DNA of 64,000 nt from UMGS687 sp964383665. Lineage in GTDB: Bacteria > Bacillota > Clostridia > Christensenellales > UBA1242. Of the stretch, positions 41,851 through 51,000 are shown one piece after another. The stretch lies in assembly GCA_964383665.1 (NCBI GenBank), contig CAYLHO010000003.1, forward strand, positions 1 to 64,000, in the 5' to 3' direction. The stretch's first letter is position 1. The number at the start of each line of letters is the position of its first letter. Below the pieces are notes generated by a model. The model searched no databases. It was not told the DNA's origin and worked only from the letters and a program-made list of their open reading frames with translations. Position numbers and translations under genes: made by a program.

Positions 41851-41874
41851 AAAACGCCAATTGGCGTTTTTTTA
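41851..41874. terminator. Bidirectional terminator between exonuclease gene and sipL
   Basis: AAAACGCCA / TGGCGTTTT palindromic stem with T run. Confidence 0.9.
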
Positions 41875-43404
41875 ATCTAAATCAACTTTGTATTGTTCAA
41901 AATAAACAATTTTTTCTTGAGATGCAAATGGTTCAACAATTTCTCTGTTTTGCTCCTTAAGCTCTTCCTCGGAAACATGGAGTTCTTTTGCAACGTCCCA
42001 GAAGGTTTTTCCTTCTTCGGCGAAGTAAATTTCAATTGCGCTGTCGCGCTCGGCATATTTCTCGCCTGAAACAATTTCGCTTACAACTGCATTTTCCTTG
42101 TCCTTAAGAAGCCAAACTTGAGTTCTGATTTTTCCGTCGATATAAATATCTCTTCCGCGTTTTGCCGTTGCATCAATTTCAACAATTTGGCTGTTTGTTC
42201 TAACTCTAAAATTTTCATCGTCCCCAATTTTTTCTTTGAAGGAATATGGAATTTCAACCGAAACAGAGTTAACATTTTCTTCTTCATCATTAAGATAGAT
42301 TATGTTAAGATGAACAACTCCTTCGCTTTGAAGTTCTCCATTTTGATAAACTTCACTTTGTGTTGTTAAATATGCGCCATCAACCGCCAAAACTTTGTCG
42401 ATTCGAAGAGTTTCCTCATCGAGGGTTATATTTCCGTCAATTTTATTGTCGAAAACATCGGTTTTAACAAGTTCGGTTGAAATGAACGCCTCCGTTGTTA
42501 AGTTGATTTCTTTTTCCGTTGAATAGGCGTCGTCGCAAACAATTATCCCATTCATTTCAAAAAGGTCATAACAAATTTTAACTGGAACATCAATTTCAAC
42601 TGTTTTATTTTCTGCGTTTATGCTTTCCTCAATATCTTTTGAAAGAGTTGCTGCATAGCCCTGAACCGTTTTTTCTCTTGTTGCATTATCATCTTCAACT
42701 TCCTCGCGAAACATGTCTTTGTTAACAAGCGAAACCAAAAGCGGGCGATCATCTTCGGTTAAATATAAAAGTTTTGTTATTGTTTCGCCTTCAAAAACGA
42801 TTATGCCATCAAGAGGTTCTGCCTTGTTAACAACAGCCGAGCTTGAAACATTAAGGATTTTCCCAACAGGAAGTTTTGTTTCAAAAATTGAGTTTTGAAC
42901 AAAGTTATGGCAGTTTCTTTTTTCGTGCTTAAGAAGTTCAATTTGAGACTCTTTAACATAAATTGTTTCATCATAGTTTGAACATAAATTGATTTCTTGG
43001 TTTTTAACAACAGAGAATGAATTTTCAAGAGAAATTTTAACACGGATTGAATTTCCTGTTCCTTTCTCAATTGAAACATCTAAAACATTTGGAATTATAC
43101 GAACAAGAGAAGAAGGGTCGAAAGCAAGGTTTTCAAACTTTCCCGAAAATTCTTGACAAGATTTGTTGTTCGAAATTGTTCCGTCATCAAGAGAATAGAC
43201 AATGTTTAAACATGCCTCGCCTGAAAACGAAACCTCACCCAAAAGAACTTCGAAATTTTCAATTGCAATGCTTGCACTTGCCGAAAGAACTTTTGAAACG
43301 TTTTCCTCCGGGAGCATGATTGAAAATTCAAGTTGTTCTCTTTTTGTTCCAATTTCTCTGTCCAAGGCTGATTCTGCTTTTGTTTGGCTTACGCTTTCTT
43401 CCAT
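41872..43404 (-). CDS. sipL: SPOCS-LysM spore coat morphogenesis protein (SipL-like)
   Basis: 510 residues from ATG 43404, which has GGAGGGAAAGGAT upstream; the longer frame to 43449 lacks this. Three DUF3794/SPOCS-type beta modules occupy about 25-440 (repeated patterns VLxVxxxAxVxKxEPLDGxIxFEGE and EVYQNGELQSEGVVHLNIIY). A C-terminal LysM (FAEEGKTFWDVAKELHVSEE, near 455) follows. SipL in Clostridioides anchors SpoIVA in coat assembly and is made under sigma-E. A sigma-E-like promoter lies just upstream, and yabP-yabQ lie divergently next door. Confidence 0.88.
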   Translation of the reverse strand: MEESVSQTKAESALDREIGTKREQLEFSIMLPEENVSKVLSASASIAIENFEVLLGEVSFSGEACLNIVYSLDDGTISNNKSCQEFSGKFENLAFDPSSLVRIIPNVLDVSIEKGTGNSIRVKISLENSFSVVKNQEINLCSNYDETIYVKESQIELLKHEKRNCHNFVQNSIFETKLPVGKILNVSSSAVVNKAEPLDGIIVFEGETITKLLYLTEDDRPLLVSLVNKDMFREEVEDDNATREKTVQGYAATLSKDIEESINAENKTVEIDVPVKICYDLFEMNGIIVCDDAYSTEKEINLTTEAFISTELVKTDVFDNKIDGNITLDEETLRIDKVLAVDGAYLTTQSEVYQNGELQSEGVVHLNIIYLNDEEENVNSVSVEIPYSFKEKIGDDENFRVRTNSQIVEIDATAKRGRDIYIDGKIRTQVWLLKDKENAVVSEIVSGEKYAERDSAIEIYFAEEGKTFWDVAKELHVSEEELKEQNREIVEPFASQEKIVYFEQYKVDLD

Positions 43405-43433
43405 ATCCTTTCCCTCCAAAATTAAGTTAATAT

Positions 43434-43462
43434 AATGAATGAAGGTCAATCAAAAAATATGA
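43434..43462 (-). promoter_or_regulatory. Sigma-E-like sporulation promoter of sipL
   Basis: Minus strand: TCATATT (43456-43462), exactly 14 bases, CATTCATT (43434-43441), close to the mother-cell sigma-E pattern KMATATT-N14-CATACAMT. Confidence 0.55.
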
Positions 43463-43531
43463 CAACTTAAAACAAAAAAATTTTTATTCTTAATTTCTCC
43501 AGCGCTTAATAATATATATAAAGGAGAAATT

Positions 43532-43783
43532 ATGGAAAACAGAATAACATTAATTAATCAAGAAAATCTTTCGGTTTCCGGAATCAAAAAGGCACTTATC
43601 ATTAGCGAAACCGCAATTGCAGTTGAGGTTGAGAACTCTGTTCTTCAAATTGCCGGGAACAACATGGAGGTTAAAAAACTTGACGTTGAAAGCGGAAATC
43701 TTGAAGTTTTTGGGAAAATTTATAGTTTGAAGTTCACAGGACAAAAAGAAAAATTTAATCTTTTCAAAAAAATATTTAAGTAA
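43532..43783 (+). CDS. yabP: YabP/YqfC-family sporulation protein
   Basis: 83 residues. The family pattern is NLSVSGIKKALIISETAIAV, then LQIAGNNMEVKKLDVESGNL and a closing GKIYSLKF strand. YabP is needed for coat/cortex formation in the mother cell. It has an AAGGAGAAATT ribosome site and is followed eleven bases later by yabQ, the same pair as in B. subtilis yabP-yabQ-divIC. Confidence 0.87.
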   Translation: MENRITLINQENLSVSGIKKALIISETAIAVEVENSVLQIAGNNMEVKKLDVESGNLEVFGKIYSLKFTGQKEKFNLFKKIFK

Positions 43784-43794
43784 GAGAATTTGAT

Positions 43795-44178
43795 ATGTTA
43801 TTGTTTGAAACTCTTTCTCAACCGCTTGTTTTTATTTTAACTCTTGCCGTTGGCTTTGGGTGCGGATTTCTTGTTGATGCAAAAAACTATGTTCACTTCC
43901 TTTGCAATAAAAATAAAATTGTTGGGCTAATTTTAGATGTTTTCGTTTCTTTCTTATGCTCAATAATTTTTCTCATTTGCGTTCTTTCATTCAACTTTGG
44001 GGAATTTCGCTTCTATCTTGTTGTTGCATTTGTTTGCGGACTTTTATTCCAGCGATTTTCTTTGGGTTTAATAATTGCAAAAATTGCATTATGGTGTTAT
44101 AATCAATTTAGGAATTTACTAAGGAAAATTACAGATGGAAAAACTAAAAAAGCAAAACAAGAAAAAACTTTGGACTAA
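43795..44178 (+). CDS. yabQ: YabQ-like spore cortex membrane protein
   Basis: 127 residues with three to four membrane helices (about 8-28, 40-62, 68-95). The FGCGFLVDA and the C-terminal basic tail with FRNLLRKI fit the YabQ family. Required for spore cortex formation in Bacillus. Identification leans on position between yabP and the divIC-like gene. Its last 44 bases overlap the next gene in another frame. Confidence 0.75.
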   Translation: MLLFETLSQPLVFILTLAVGFGCGFLVDAKNYVHFLCNKNKIVGLILDVFVSFLCSIIFLICVLSFNFGEFRFYLVVAFVCGLLFQRFSLGLIIAKIALWCYNQFRNLLRKITDGKTKKAKQEKTLD

Positions 44179-44320
44179 AATTTTAATTTTGTTAGCTTTT
44201 GCGCTGATTTTAGCGCTTTTTTGCGTTGTTATTGCTCAAACTGTTAAAATTAACAGGTTAAACGGCGAACTTGAAAGAACGAATCAATCGTATGAATCAG
44301 AAAGCACGGAGAAAGTATGA
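44135..44320 (+). CDS. Short DivIC/FtsB-like septum protein
   Basis: 61 residues: basic N-terminus, one membrane helix (about 12-33) and the start of a coiled coil (KINRLNGELERTNQSYES). The order yabP-yabQ-this matches divIC in Bacillus. However, DivIC is usually about 90-125 residues with a conserved YIE..AR segment after the coil, which is missing here. It may be a reduced DivIC or a similar short coiled-coil protein. AAGGAAAATTACAG precedes the ATG; the TGA overlaps the tmk start by four bases. Confidence 0.6.
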   Translation: MEKLKKQNKKKLWTKILILLAFALILALFCVVIAQTVKINRLNGELERTNQSYESESTEKV

Positions 44321-44985
44321 AAGGAAAATTTATTGTTATTGAAGGAACAGACGGTTGCGGGAAGAAAACTCAAGCAAAACTTCTCTTTGAAAAACTTAAG
44401 GACAAAGGGGTTAATGTTTTGATTCAAAGTTTTCCAAACTACGATTCGCCTGCGTGTGCTCCGGTTAAAATGTATTTAAACGGGGATTTTGGTGATATAA
44501 ATTGCCTTGATGCCTATCAAGCAAATTCGCTTTATGCTGTTGACCGACTTTGCACAATGATGACTCTTAAATCGCATATTGAAAACGGCGGGAGTATAAT
44601 TTTCGACAGATATGTTGAATCAACAATGCTCCATCAAGCCGCTTTTATCGACGACGAACAAGAACGAGATAAGTTTTTGGATTATGTTAACGACTTCGAG
44701 TTTGGAAAGCTTAAACTTCCAAAACCCGATTTAGTTATTTTTCTTGATGTTCCTGTTGAGGTGAGCAAAAAACTTGCTGATTCGCGCGGGGAATTTAAAT
44801 CTGGAAACAAAAAAGATATCCTTGAACAGGATCTTTCACATTTAACAAAAGCATATAATGCGGGGAAATATGTTGCGAACAAATTTAACTGGGCACAAAT
44901 CCCATGCATAAACGCAAGCGGAAATTTAAAATCAATTGACGAAATTTCTGATGCTATTTATGAAGTTGCTGAAAAGTTATTTTAA
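44317..44985 (+). CDS. tmk: Thymidylate kinase
   Basis: 222 residues. The P-loop IEGTDGCGKKTQ (residues 8-19) has Lys where most enzymes have Ser. FPNYDSPACAP, the DRY motif in IIFDRYVESTMLHQAAF, and the LID-like region around ADSRGEFKSGNKKD follow. It phosphorylates dTMP to dTDP. ATGA overlap with the divIC-like gene implies coupling to the yabP-yabQ operon, an unusual mix of sporulation and nucleotide genes. Confidence 0.93.
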   Translation: MKGKFIVIEGTDGCGKKTQAKLLFEKLKDKGVNVLIQSFPNYDSPACAPVKMYLNGDFGDINCLDAYQANSLYAVDRLCTMMTLKSHIENGGSIIFDRYVESTMLHQAAFIDDEQERDKFLDYVNDFEFGKLKLPKPDLVIFLDVPVEVSKKLADSRGEFKSGNKKDILEQDLSHLTKAYNAGKYVANKFNWAQIPCINASGNLKSIDEISDAIYEVAEKLF

Positions 44986-44989
44986 AATA

Positions 44990-45021
44990 AAAAATCGACC
45001 CTTTCTTTGGCCGATTTTTTT
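44990..45021 (+). terminator. Terminator after tmk
   Basis: AAAATCGACC / GGCCGATTTT stem with one mismatch, T7. Confidence 0.85.
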
Positions 45022-45038
45022 AGTTCTTTTTGCTCTTA

Positions 45039-45182
45039 TTAATTTTTTGAGCTGTTTGAACTTTTTCCTGAGCAATTACGTGTTCCGCATGCATTTGTTT
45101 CTCTTGCAGCTTCAACGTTTGATCTGGAATTTTTCTTTGTGGAAGATTTTGAATTTTTTCCAACATTTTTCTTTCCGAACAT
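45039..45182 (-). CDS. Tiny basic Lys/Ser/Asn-rich peptide
   Basis: 47 residues (MFGKKNVGKNSKSSTKKNS..., ending SGKSSNSSKN), with two Cys in ACGTRNC. The start ATG at 45182 has a near-perfect AAAGGAGGTGG site five bases upstream, the strongest argument that it is translated. No family is recognised. The leader can form two mutually exclusive small hairpins, CAAAGC/GCTTTG or GCTTTG/CAAAG, the second covering the edge of the ribosome site. It could be a spore-associated or nucleic-acid-binding peptide; that is a guess. Confidence 0.55.
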   Translation of the reverse strand: MFGKKNVGKNSKSSTKKNSRSNVEAARETNACGTRNCSGKSSNSSKN

Positions 45183-45254
45183 TTGCCCACCTCCTTTGCA
45201 AGTCAAAGCGACTGCTTTGCTAGAGTTAGTTTACCCTAAAAGGTGAATTTAATT

Positions 45255-46007
45255 CTAAAAATCGTTGTTTAATGTTCCAACTAAATCCTTAAGTTCAAAC
45301 AAGAAATTAATGTAGGTGTTTTTAACTTTTGAGGAAAGAGTTATTCCATCAACTCCTTGATAATTTCTTAAATCTGTCAGCTCATTTTCCAAATCGGAAA
45401 ATGTGTTTTTTATTGATTGATAATAAATGCCATCAATTGAACTTGATCCCCTTGAAACCCCTTCAAAAGCTTTTTCCAAACTTCCTTTAATCTCAATTAT
45501 TTGAATTTTTGCCTTGGTTTCATCAATTGCTTTTGTGTCCAATGAAACTGAAACATCATATAACTTAACAAAGGAATTTTTAATTTCCGAAAGCGCTGAA
45601 AGAAATTGTTTCGACTGGGAATCGGAACTCACTTTTGAAAAGTCCGGTTCAGAAATTTCAATTTCAACAATTGAGCACGTTGTGTAAGTTTTGAGCAAGT
45701 TTTCTTTAACAAGTTTCGCATCATTTTCTCTTTCATAAGCCGATGCCAAAACATGATAAACGCCATCTTTCCCATAAACATATCCTGCGCCTCCCCTTTG
45801 CATAACGTCTTCAACAGTTGCTTCCGCCGCCGAAGATGTTGCATAACTTCCAAGCGAAATTGCATAAACACTGAAATTTGAATATGTTGATATTGTTGCC
45901 CCGCTAACTGTTATTGCAGATGAAATGATGCTTGCAAGAAGAACGCAAACTGCAACGCAAGCAACCGAAACTATTAAAACAAAAACTTTTCCAATAACGC
46001 TTTTCAT
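45255..46007 (-). CDS. Membrane-anchored SPOR-domain protein
   Basis: 250 residues from ATG 46007; the open frame extends to a TTG at 46052 but the hydrophobic anchor begins at MKSVIGKVFVLIV. After the helix (about 5-30) a SPOR-like domain is seen (FSVYAISLGSYATSSAAEAT, then GGAGYVYGKDGVYHVLASAY). The rest is helical. SPOR domains bind denuded glycan strands at septa or spores; in clostridia similar proteins appear near sporulation genes, as here. No clear ribosome site. Confidence 0.7.
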   Translation of the reverse strand: MKSVIGKVFVLIVSVACVAVCVLLASIISSAITVSGATISTYSNFSVYAISLGSYATSSAAEATVEDVMQRGGAGYVYGKDGVYHVLASAYERENDAKLVKENLLKTYTTCSIVEIEISEPDFSKVSSDSQSKQFLSALSEIKNSFVKLYDVSVSLDTKAIDETKAKIQIIEIKGSLEKAFEGVSRGSSSIDGIYYQSIKNTFSDLENELTDLRNYQGVDGITLSSKVKNTYINFLFELKDLVGTLNNDF

Positions 46008-46087
46008 ATTTTTGAACAAAAAACTGGCAGTAAGAATTGAATTTTTTGTCAACTCTGAACTATTCTTTTGTTGTAATTTATGAGAAA

Positions 46088-46116
46088 GTTGAATTTTTTA
46101 TGAGATTTTCTTAAAA
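46088..46116 (+). promoter_or_regulatory. Promoter of groES-groEL
   Basis: TTGAAT (46088-46093), 17-base spacer, TAAAAA (46111-46116). No CIRCE inverted repeat (TTAGCACTC-N9-GAGTGCTAA) is present between 46008 and 46139. Confidence 0.55.
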
Positions 46117-46139
46117 ATTAACAGAATAAAGGAGAAAAA

Positions 46140-46436
46140 ATGAAAATTAAACCACTTTTTGACAGAATTGTTATTAAACAATTTGAAGCAAAAGAAAAAA
46201 CCGAGAACGGACTTTACCTTCCTTCCTCAACCCAAGAAAAACCACAAATGGGAAAAGTTGTTTGCATTGGCGAAGGCGGAAAAATTGATGGGAACGACGT
46301 CATTTTCTATGTTAAAGAAGGCGACACAATTTTCTATTCTAAATTTGCAGGAATGGAATACACATTTGGAAAAGAAACATACACAATAATTCGCCAAGGC
46401 GACATCTTGGCTGTTTTGGAGGACGAAAATGAGTAA
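46140..46436 (+). CDS. groES: Co-chaperonin GroES
   Basis: 98 residues. KIKPLFDRIVIKQFEAKEKT, the mobile-loop region NGLYLPSSTQEKPQMGKVV, and the KEGDTIFYSKFAGMEY segment are standard GroES. It caps the GroEL ring. AAAGGAG lies seven bases before the ATG; the last eight bases overlap groEL. Confidence 0.96.
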   Translation: MKIKPLFDRIVIKQFEAKEKTENGLYLPSSTQEKPQMGKVVCIGEGGKIDGNDVIFYVKEGDTIFYSKFAGMEYTFGKETYTIIRQGDILAVLEDENE

Positions 46437-48027
46437 GAAAGTTTTAAATTCAACAGCTGCAACATCTGCTTTGGAAGAAGGTGTTAACATTGTTGCAAAT
46501 GCCGTTAAGGTTACGCTTGGTCCAAAAGGGAGAAACGTTGTTCTTGATAAGCAATTTGCAACTCCTCTAATAACAAACGACGGTGTTACAATTGCAAAAG
46601 AAATTGAGGTTTCAAACCCTTTTGTTAATATGGGAGCAAAGCTCATTAAAGAAGCAAGCATCAAAACGAACGATGTCGCTGGAGATGGAACAACAACAGC
46701 AATTGTTCTTGCACAAGCAATTGTTAAAGAGGGATTAAAGAATTTTGCCGCTGGGGCAAATCCAATAATTTTGAGAAAAGGAATTTCAAAAGCCACAGAG
46801 CAAGTTGTTTCAAAACTCCAATCACTTTCAAAAAAAGTTTCATCTTATGAGGAAATTAAGCAAATTGCAACAATTTCTGCCGGTGATGAAGAAATTGGAA
46901 CATTAATTGCCGATGCAATTCAAATTGTTGGACAAGATGGTGTTATAACAGCTCAAGAATCCAACTCAATTAAAACCCAACTTGCGATTGCGCAAGGAAT
47001 GCAATTTGAACGCGGCTATGTTTCGCCATATATGTCAACCGACATGGAAAAAATGGAAGCCGTTTTAGACAATCCTTTAATTTTGGTTACAGACCAAAAA
47101 ATTTCAAATTTAAATCAAATTCTTCCAGTCCTTGAAAAGGTTGCAGGGGCAAACGAGAAGCTTCTCATCGTTGCCGAAGAAATTGAAGGGGAAGCACTTA
47201 CGGCGCTTGTTTTAAACAAACTTCGCGGAACACTTTCCGTTGCAGCGGTTCGTGCGCCATCTTTTGGAGAAAACAGATTTGAATGTTTGAAAGACATTTG
47301 CTGTGTTGTTGGAGCAAAATACATTTCAAGCGACGCCGATGAACTTCTTGAAACAATTGAACTTTCCGACCTTGGGCGAGCACGAAAAGTTAGAATAACA
47401 AAAGATTTAACAACAATTATTGATGGAATGGGGAAAAGCGAAGACATTGAACAACGAACAAAGCAAATTAAAGCACAAATTTTGAAAGCCGATGGAACAT
47501 ATGATCAAGAAAAACTTAAAGATCGTCTTGCAAAACTTTCTGGCGGTGTTGCGGTTATAAGCGTTGGCGCACCAACAGAAATTGAAATGTTTGAGAAAAA
47601 ACTTAGAATTGAAGATGCTCTTTCTGCAACAAAAGCGGCTTTGGAACAAGGGATTGTTCCTGGCGGCGGTGTTGCACTTTTAAAGGCAAAAAAGCATGTT
47701 GAAAGACTTATAAAAAATCTTTCGGGTGATGAAAAAACCGGAGCAAGCATTATTTTAAACTCGCTTGATGCTCCAATTAAACAAATTGCAAAAAATGCTG
47801 GGGTTTGCGGCGAAGTTATCATTGAAAAGATTGTTAGAAATCGAAATGTTAACTATGGATATGATTTCCTTACAAACAAATATGGCGACATGTTTAAGCT
47901 TGGAATTATCGACCCATGCAAGGTTTCTTGCTCCGCGCTTCAAAATGCAGCGAGTGTTGCATCAACGCTTTTAACAACTGAATGTTTAATTTCTGATGAA
48001 ACACAATCTGTTTCAACAAATAATTAA
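46429..48027 (+). CDS. groEL: Chaperonin GroEL
   Basis: 532 residues. ATP-binding loop KVTLGPKGRNVVLD, catalytic NDVAGDGTTTAIVLAQAI, and GIVPGGGVALL are intact. It folds cytosolic proteins inside the double ring. The usual Gly-Gly-Met tail is missing: the protein ends in SVSTNN, about a dozen residues shorter than the standard form. It overlaps groES by eight bases and is followed by a terminator. Confidence 0.97.
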   Translation: MSKKVLNSTAATSALEEGVNIVANAVKVTLGPKGRNVVLDKQFATPLITNDGVTIAKEIEVSNPFVNMGAKLIKEASIKTNDVAGDGTTTAIVLAQAIVKEGLKNFAAGANPIILRKGISKATEQVVSKLQSLSKKVSSYEEIKQIATISAGDEEIGTLIADAIQIVGQDGVITAQESNSIKTQLAIAQGMQFERGYVSPYMSTDMEKMEAVLDNPLILVTDQKISNLNQILPVLEKVAGANEKLLIVAEEIEGEALTALVLNKLRGTLSVAAVRAPSFGENRFECLKDICCVVGAKYISSDADELLETIELSDLGRARKVRITKDLTTIIDGMGKSEDIEQRTKQIKAQILKADGTYDQEKLKDRLAKLSGGVAVISVGAPTEIEMFEKKLRIEDALSATKAALEQGIVPGGGVALLKAKKHVERLIKNLSGDEKTGASIILNSLDAPIKQIAKNAGVCGEVIIEKIVRNRNVNYGYDFLTNKYGDMFKLGIIDPCKVSCSALQNAASVASTLLTTECLISDETQSVSTNN

Positions 48028-48055
48028 AAAAAGAGCGATTTTTCGCTCTTTTTTT
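48026..48055. terminator. Terminator between groEL and the MBG protein gene
   Basis: AAGAGCGA / TCGCTCTT stem, A7 and T7 flanks; serves both convergent genes. Confidence 0.9.
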
Positions 48056-51000
48056 ATATTTTCCCTTTGGATTTTTTAACTCCAACAACAATTCCTGTTA
48101 TTATTCCCCCAACTCCAACAGCACAGCCAAGCGCAATTAAGAAATATGTTAACGCAACATTTTTGTTTGTTGTTGTAACAAAAGTTCCAAGTTTTGTTGT
48201 TTCAAATGAAATGTTTTGAATTGTTTCCTCATAAGTCATTTTTTCTGTTGTTCTGTCTTCATTTAGAAGATGAATTTCAAAATCACTGTATGGGAATTCA
48301 TCTGAAACAATTGTAACTTTAACTTTCCCAATTTCGGTTAGCAATTCATTTTGTTGGTTGAAAAGAGAAATTCTTATGCCCGCCTCGGTGTTTTTGTTGT
48401 TTGCAATGCTTCCAATTTCTTCGGCAAGCAAAAACTCAACTTGAAGATATGTTCCATAAACGAGCGACGTGTTCCCTTCGTCAACTGTTATTTTAACTCC
48501 ATCTTTAGAAATTGATCTGTATGTTATTTTTGCCGTTACTGGGCTTACGATTTCATAATCGTAGTTTCCCTTGTCTTCTCCTAATAATTTAAGTGAAGTG
48601 ATTTTAATTTGTTTATTGTTCCCAACATCTGCCGTTTCGAAATTTGCAGTGTAGGAAATGTCAACATCGTCGCCAGTAACTTTGTTATCAATAACATATG
48701 ACGTTTCAACAATTAAATTTCCGTTATAAACTTTATCCTTTGCAGAAATAGTTATGTTGAGCATGCGCTTTTTAATTTCAAGAGTTGTTTCACTCATTAA
48801 AATTTTGTAGTTCGGATTTTCAAGTTGGCAAATTAAGTTGTAAGTTCCAACTTGTTCGCCTTGTTCTCTTGTTATCGAGCCCGAGATAACATCGCCGTTA
48901 ACAACCGCTCCTTCTTCAAACGAATATTCAAATTCTGGGTCCTCGTTTCCATAAGTTTTTTCAAAGTTTGAAATTTGAACTGTAATTTGCTTTGGGTTAA
49001 TCTTCAGAGTTCCAAATTCACAATTTATTATGTAATTATCCGTCGATTGAGTGTTGTCAACAATTTTGTATGTTCCAACGCCACTAATTTCTTCCTCGAA
49101 TTTAAGAGCAACTGTTATTTCATTGTTGAAAATTATTCCTTCAATTTTTTTGCAGGTTAATTCACTTTCGCTTGGAATTCGGTCGCCATAAGTTAATTCC
49201 AAATCGTTTGGCGTTATTTTGATAACTCTTGGGAAAATTTTGAAATAATTATTGTTAACTTCAACATCATAAAATTCATCAACTGCGTTTGAGTAGGTTG
49301 CAGATATTAAATAAGTTCCGCAATCCTTTTCTGGATTACATGAAAGGACAACTCCAAAATAATCGCTGTTGTGCCCATTTTTAATCTGACTTACAATTGG
49401 GTCGAAATTATATTTAAATTCCTCATGTGTTGTTGTTGAATCGTATGATTTTTTTAAACCTTCAACATTAATAACAAGTTTGCGCTTTGAAACTTTTAAA
49501 GTTGCAGAAGTGAAATCAATTTCATAATTACTGTTTGACAGAGTTCCTTTTTGAATTTGAAATTCTCCAACACCAGTTGGGTTAACAAAAAGTTCTCCTG
49601 AAAGCGAATCTCCTTGCAAAAGGTTTACAACATTGTAAGTTAACTCATATGGATCGGAAACCTCATCAAGGAACATTGAAATTGGGTTTGCAACAACGTA
49701 TGCTATTCTTTTCGTTATGCTAAAGTTGCCTTCACTAAAAGTTAATTCATAGTTGCCATTTGCTTTAAGCGTGTTTTGTAAAATCGAATATGAACCAACA
49801 TTTTCGCCAGCAACACGTTTAATTTTCCCAGAAAGAATTGAGTTTAAAGTGTCGGTGAATTTAAGTCTGCCCGATTCGATGAAAATTGTTAACTCCGGAT
49901 CGGATTCGCCATATACCTTGCTAACATCATTTGCCGCAATTGTTATTGGCGCTTTTGTTATTGTTAAATATGCTTTGCTTGCTGTAAGGTTATAGTTTGT
50001 TGAGCTGATTACTGCTTTAATTTCATATTTCCCAACATTTTCTTGGTTGGTTGAAACAATTTGCAAATCTCCATCAAACCCAAGCGATCCCGAAATAATT
50101 GTGTAAGTAAACTCTGGATTTGCTTCGCCGTATTCTTTTGTTTTGTTATGAATTTCAATTTCAATTTCGCGAGGGACAATTTCCAAACAGCCATTATTTA
50201 TGAAAAGCTCATAGTTTTTATATTGAGTTGAAATGATTTTAAGGCTTCCAAGCCCATAACCATATTTCCCAACATCTTCGCCCTCTTCCCTGCTTAACTT
50301 TCCGTTGTTAAGAATATCAGAAAGTTCAACACCTTCTGGAAGCGTTATCCCTGGCGCAAGAGAGAACGTGAACTCTGGGTCTTCATCGCCATAAACTTTT
50401 GTTGTGTTATCTGGGCTTAAAACAATGTGACGACGGATAATTTCAAAATAGTAACCTTCCTCTTTGAAAGAGATTTCAAAAAATTGATTATTGTCGTCAT
50501 TAATTAAAGTTCCAAGCAAAAGAGGATAAATTCCAACTTCATTGTTGTTAACCGAGTAGCCATCGGCATCAACTCCAGTTAATCCCCTTTCAAGTTCGCC
50601 TGTTAAAACAATTCCTTCAAATCCATTTTCAATTGTGAATGGAAGCGGATTTGGATCTGGGTCGCCCCATTCCTTTGTTATCTTGCCACGCTCAACAACA
50701 ATATAGATTTTTCTTATATTAATTTTAGCAGAATAGTTAACATCGAACGAAATATTATAGCAACTGATGTTTTCTCCCAGCACAAGGTCACTTGTGAACT
50801 CGGTTATTAACGAACCATTGTTGTAATATGAAATTCCCCATTCTCTAACCGTTGTTCCTTGGAATTTCGCAGTTATGTTAAGACTAATGTTGTCCGGGTT
50901 GTTTGCCTGTAAATTCTCAATTTCATAAACCGCCTCGGCAAAATCTGTTGAATCATATTCTTTTTCTTTTGTGTAAACAGAAATTAAAATGTCGCGTACT

